A DNA stretch of 64,000 nt from positions 784,636 to 848,635 of the forward strand of contig ML769387.1 in assembly GCA_009733575.1 (NCBI GenBank). Direction: 5' to 3'. Source of the stretch: Gymnopus androsaceus JB14 (taxonomy: Eukaryota > Basidiomycota > Agaricomycetes > Agaricales > Omphalotaceae). Shown in pieces: positions 60,419 through 64,000 of the stretch; positions within the stretch are counted from its first letter, which is position 1, and every line of letters begins with the position of its first letter. The notes under the pieces are model-generated. The model ran no database searches. It saw only the letters and a program-made list of their open reading frames with translations, and was not told where the DNA came from. The translations under genes were made by a program, and so were the position numbers.

Positions 60419-61803
60419 TCAAGGGAAGACAATGACATTGCGGAAGCGTGCGGTGTTCTCGATAACACCTTGATAAGCCTTGTCGAACTCTTCAATCGGG
60501 AATTCCTGGACCATAGCCTTCACCTTTGACCGGGTCGAGAACTTGACACAGTTCTCCGAGTCAGGAGAACAACCACACGCAAAGCCTCGCAGAGTTGCAC
60601 GGCTCATGTTGAGAAGAAGGTTGGACACTTTAATTTCACCGTCTGTCGCAGCTGAGACCAGAGTTATCATACCTGGAGCGAGAGCAGATGATGAGTAGGA
60701 TGCAAACAACGAAAATATAGCGTACCGTTGACTGCCACTGCTGGAAGAATTGCGCTGATCAAGTTCGCGTTGGGTGCAGTGCAAATTATCAAGTTGGCAC
60801 CCCCTAGAGACTGCATGTATTCAACAACATTGGTGGTGCTCGAGTCGATGTACTCAGATGCGCCGAGTGATAGAGCAAGATCGCGTTTCGAGGAGCCAGA
60901 GGAGACTGCATAAACCTAGCCTCGTGTCATTTACGATGCAATGTTCCACTGTGATAATATTCTTACTACTAGTCCCATCTTTGAGGCGTACTGGTGGAAA
61001 TGCGAGTCAGAAATCAAAATGGATAAGGCGTATAAGATCCCCACCTGAACAGCCAAGTGTCCTAGACCTCCGATTCCTTGGATAAGGCATCGATCTCCTG
61101 GAGACCATTTGGAAGTTCTGATGGCATCAAAAACGGTAGCTCCAGCGCAGAACAGAGGAGCGAGTTCAGCGTATGTATTTTCCTTGAGCATATCCTCGTC
61201 GAGATGAATAACAGCTGCAAATGGAATCAGACATATCTAAAGCCAAAAATAAATCTGTTACCTGTCTCCGGAGCATACATATACTCCCCATACCCCCCGT
61301 CGATAGTGAATCCAGTAATGTTTCCATTCTTGCATGTCCAAAACTCCCCTTTGCGACAATTGTCGCATCGGGAACAGTAACCTGTTGAAGTCGGTGATCT
61401 AGATCGTAGACAAAAACGCAAGACACTTGGATGAAGGACAAACCTCCATTCCAGCCTACAGCCACCAGCGATCCCGCCTTGAACCGACCTTCGTTCCCCT
61501 TTGCCTCCTGGGTAGTCAATCCGACATCAGCAACCCGCCCGATGACCTCGTGCCCGGGGATACGAGGATATTGCAGGCCAGGCCACATCCCATCCTTAAG
61601 GAGGTGATCAGAGTAGCAGATTCCTGAAGCATGAACGCGGATAAGGACTTCCTGAGGACCAGGTTTCCGGAGGGGCATATCAACAATCTCCCATGGAGTA
61701 TTGGGCTTAGTGCATGCCACTAACGACAATCAGCGATTAATCAAACGGCCAGTTAGCTACACTCACCCGCCTTATAGGTTTCTGGAAGCGACTTGGATGC
61801 CAT
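60419..61803 (-). CDS. Zinc-dependent medium-chain alcohol dehydrogenase
   Basis: It oxidises alcohols, or reduces aldehydes, with NAD(P) and catalytic zinc. The start at 61803 encodes MASKSLPETYKAVACTK across the first intron. Catalytic zinc ligands are Cys in GICYSDHL and His-Glu in RIPGHEVIGRV, with the third Cys in PLFCAGATVFDAI. The structural zinc site is CSRCDNCRKGEFWTC, with all four cysteines. The Rossmann motif GIGGLGHLAVQYASKMGLVV follows, and the C-terminus ends FRNVIVFP at 60419. Five introns, all in frame. The cinnamyl-alcohol-dehydrogenase-like or general ADH subgroup cannot be separated here. Two palindromes lie upstream. Confidence 0.92.
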
Positions 61804-61970
61804 TTTTGTGTAGGGAATCGGAGACGAGAGGATGCTTTATTTAAGTGCTGCCATGGCCATCAGATAATCATCATTTATTAAGAGCCATGTCGGCGGAAAT
61901 TGTTCAAATCGTGCTTACGTTCTCTCGACATTCTCCATCAATTGGGCCCATTTCCCATGTCTGTTCAGAC

Positions 61971-61992
61971 CCATGTCCGAATTCGGACATGG
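61971..61992. promoter_or_regulatory. Perfect 22-bp palindrome upstream of the dehydrogenase
   Basis: The half-site CCATGTCCGAA is followed by its exact reverse complement. The centre is CCG-AATT-CGG, an everted CGG pair of the kind bound by fungal Zn2Cys6 regulators. It lies 168 bp before the start codon. Regulatory use is inference. Confidence 0.5.
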
Positions 61993-62002
61993 AACATTAC
62001 GT

Positions 62003-62027
62003 TGTCCATCATGGCTCATGATGGACA
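62003..62027. other. 11-bp stem, 3-nt loop hairpin
   Basis: Arms TGTCCATCATG and CATGATGGACA are separated by GCT. It is close to the 22-bp palindrome and shares the CCAT...ATGG theme. Confidence 0.6.
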
Positions 62028-64000
62028 CGTAAGTGTATATATACCTACATGGCCGCCAACTGTGCGCGCCGCATTGACTTCCAGGACTCCAGGACAGTAT
62101 GTAGAGTAGTTTCAAAGATATAATGTGTCCATAAATCCTAGCTATATTGTAATTAACAATACAGTACACTTATTTTCAACTCTGGTCCCAGGTACAAAAA
62201 ATTTACTCAAATGCAAAAGCTCAGTAACTTGTTCCATTCTCAATGGAATTGGACAATTTTGAGAGCCCTTGAAAGCGATCTGAAGCTCTAGGGATCTCCC
62301 TATATAGATCAGCAAAGACATATAATTTTTCTGTATTTATAGCTAATCTCGAGGCTCTCAATTTTCAAACTCGGAAGCAAAATAACTTGTTAATTAAGAC
62401 TTGTAAAATATGTTCCTCGCAACATCTCACTCTAATGCATTTTATTTAGTATACCTCAAGCCAAAATTAAGTTTGAGGCCATGGATAAGCGAGCTTGAGA
62501 GCCATTCATATAACTTTATAAGGATTTTATCCATATATTGCCTTTCCCAGTGTAGTTCCGCTCATCCCAGTCAATGCAGGCTTTGCTAATGTGCATGCAT
62601 ACATGCTTCTCAGACATTGGAAACTGACCTTAGGAGCTTTTAGGAATGTTTTATTTATGCATAAATGCTAAATTCCTGATTTATTCTTGGATTTACTTAC
62701 TTACTACTCCTTTACTTAGATCACTTAAATACCACTGTGCTCAGACTGTGCTGTATCACTAGAATTGTCAAGTTAACTCAGACTATATCTCTTCCCTTCA
62801 ATTTCCTTGCAAACTCAGTCCCAGCTCATAACAAAGGTACTTACATGCTTGGGATCCCTTGTTAACAGTCCTGAGCTCCGAGTTCAATTATGGTCTGGAA
62901 TGCATCAGATAGTACAACCTAAACAGGAAGAGGAATACAGTGCAAGGAATTGATGTTCTATTTTATTTTTTATTTTGCAAGTAATAGCGTGCTCCGGAAA
63001 ATTTACGGTGCACGAAAATAGTATATTTTTTAGTCTATGCATGGCTCCGGGACCAGGGAGCTAAATAGACCTTCACAATTGCTTTTAAATGCACTTATCC
63101 TCATCCAATCCTGTTGGGAGCTGAACGAGTTCTCATGTTTTTGTGTTCAGAGCAATTTTGCATGCCGTCAGTCTTGCTCCTGCATGTCGGCTCTAAAACA
63201 AGTTAAATTGCTGTGTTATCTCAAGCACTACCCAGGGCGCTTCATCATTATCTTTTGAGATTCATAACATCTTGAAAATGATTGGCTGGATCCTTAGTCC
63301 AAATTGAGCTGTTTCTCCGAAAGGACATGGGCTTGAAATGCCATGTGCTGTCAAAAACCCAAGCCAAATGGGCGCTTGTATTCAACTTGAAATCAAATGG
63401 CGAAACTTGAATAGTGCACTCGTTATTGTATTTCTTGGTAACTACTCTTGTCACAATAATCTATGGTATGCCTAATAAACTCTCTCTTTTTCCTTTTCTT
63501 TTCTCTCTTTCTCCCAACTTGAAAACTTGAAAAAATCTTTGTCTGAACAGACATGGAACATAGGCCATCAATTGATCTGTTTTTCATCTTCATCCATGGG
63601 TGAGCCAACTCAATTTGGCTCATACAGACGGCGCTTACTACGTGACTCGAAATTTCCAGGGTCCCATTGCACCATATAGTATATATATATGGGTGTCTGA
63701 GGAATAAACTTTCGTACTTTTGTTAACAATGCCTATTGTCACAATTACCACCAACATCAGCAAAACCTGGGTGAACTGTAGATTGCTATGGATTGCTGTG
63801 GATTGCTGTGGGTTGCTGTACAGCACTGTACAGAAGCCCCAATACAATCCACAGAAGCCACAGAGCTGTCCATTTCTGTACAGGAGGGGGACCTTGCTGT
63901 GGGATCACCCAGGTTCTGCTGATGAATGTCAAGGTCTGCTCAGTCAGTTTTTGTCTTCTCAGTTTACTTACTGATAACCGTGGAAGGTTGAAAACCGTAG
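62028..64000. other. Terminal AT-rich region without a recognised gene
   Basis: No coding gene is supported; the few open stretches are short and match nothing known. A TA microsatellite lies near 63680, and a pyrimidine tract at about 63478-63516. GGTCCC/GGGACC blocks at about 62184 and 63050 could be remains of an element's ends, but the match is too short to call. Confidence 0.4.
63781..63820. repeat. Four tandem 10-bp units
   Basis: GATTGCTATG, GATTGCTGTG, GATTGCTGTG and GGTTGCTGTA follow each other exactly. They are followed by the CTGTACAG palindrome, twice, at about 63817-63833. Confidence 0.85.

Noticed and set aside
62184..63060. GGTCCC/GGGACC pair as ends of a transposable element
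   Set aside because: The inverted match is only about 10-12 bp and no target duplication is visible.

Overview
The window is nuclear DNA from a filamentous basidiomycete, most likely an agaricomycete. Genes are split by many short GT-AG introns of about 45-75 bp, with CTAAT/CTGAC-like branch sites. The gene families fit this: RTA1-like transporter, paired fungal-type BTB genes, AAD-type aldo-keto reductase, fungal POT1, and a copia element primed from the initiator tRNA. No rRNA, tRNA, CRISPR or bacterial-type operon was seen. Species cannot be named from the sequence alone.

Layout. 1-5315 is the 3' three quarters of the PI 4-kinase gene STT4 (+). 6539-7862 is an RTA1-like membrane protein (-), divergent from ATG9 (+, 8409-11768). 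11769-15523 is an AT-rich island of non-autonomous DNA transposons: a TA-flanked element with a second one nested in it, a CAGTG-ended element, and a 692-bp element with about 290-bp inverted arms. 15524-18045 is a secreted FAD-linked oxidase (-). 18046-31479 is mainly repeats. These are a TIR element rich in TCGATTC motifs, a broken Ty1/copia retrotransposon (19673-26878) whose 5' LTR is split by a 1.8-kb LTR-like insertion, and one more small TIR element. KEX2 (+) follows at 31480-34221. Downstream of it, two roughly 2-kb tandem units each hold a BTB/POZ gene (-) and a decayed copy of the KEX2 3' end.

From 39.8 kb the window is gene-dense: a hypothetical gene, an UNC93-like transporter (+), POT1 (-) head-to-head with methylenetetrahydrofolate reductase (+), the Rab6-type GTPase YPT6, a DUF1479 oxygenase-like protein, an amidase, a six-exon ECM15-like thiamine-binding protein, an aryl-alcohol-type aldo-keto reductase, a fragment of a sugar-phosphate isomerase, and a zinc alcohol dehydrogenase (-). 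The last 2 kb hold only palindromes and repeats.

The genes do not form one pathway. They are housekeeping membrane-traffic genes (STT4, ATG9, YPT6, KEX2), telomere and one-carbon genes, and catabolic or detoxifying oxidoreductases.

Most notable: spliced reconstructions need 5-nt and 6-nt microexons (ECM15, UNC93-like); the copia element carries two in-frame spliceosomal introns; all four differences between its LTRs are CpG transitions; KEX2 tail copies are carried in the BTB duplication; and several conserved genes each carry single-base frameshifts, which look more like assembly errors than gene death.
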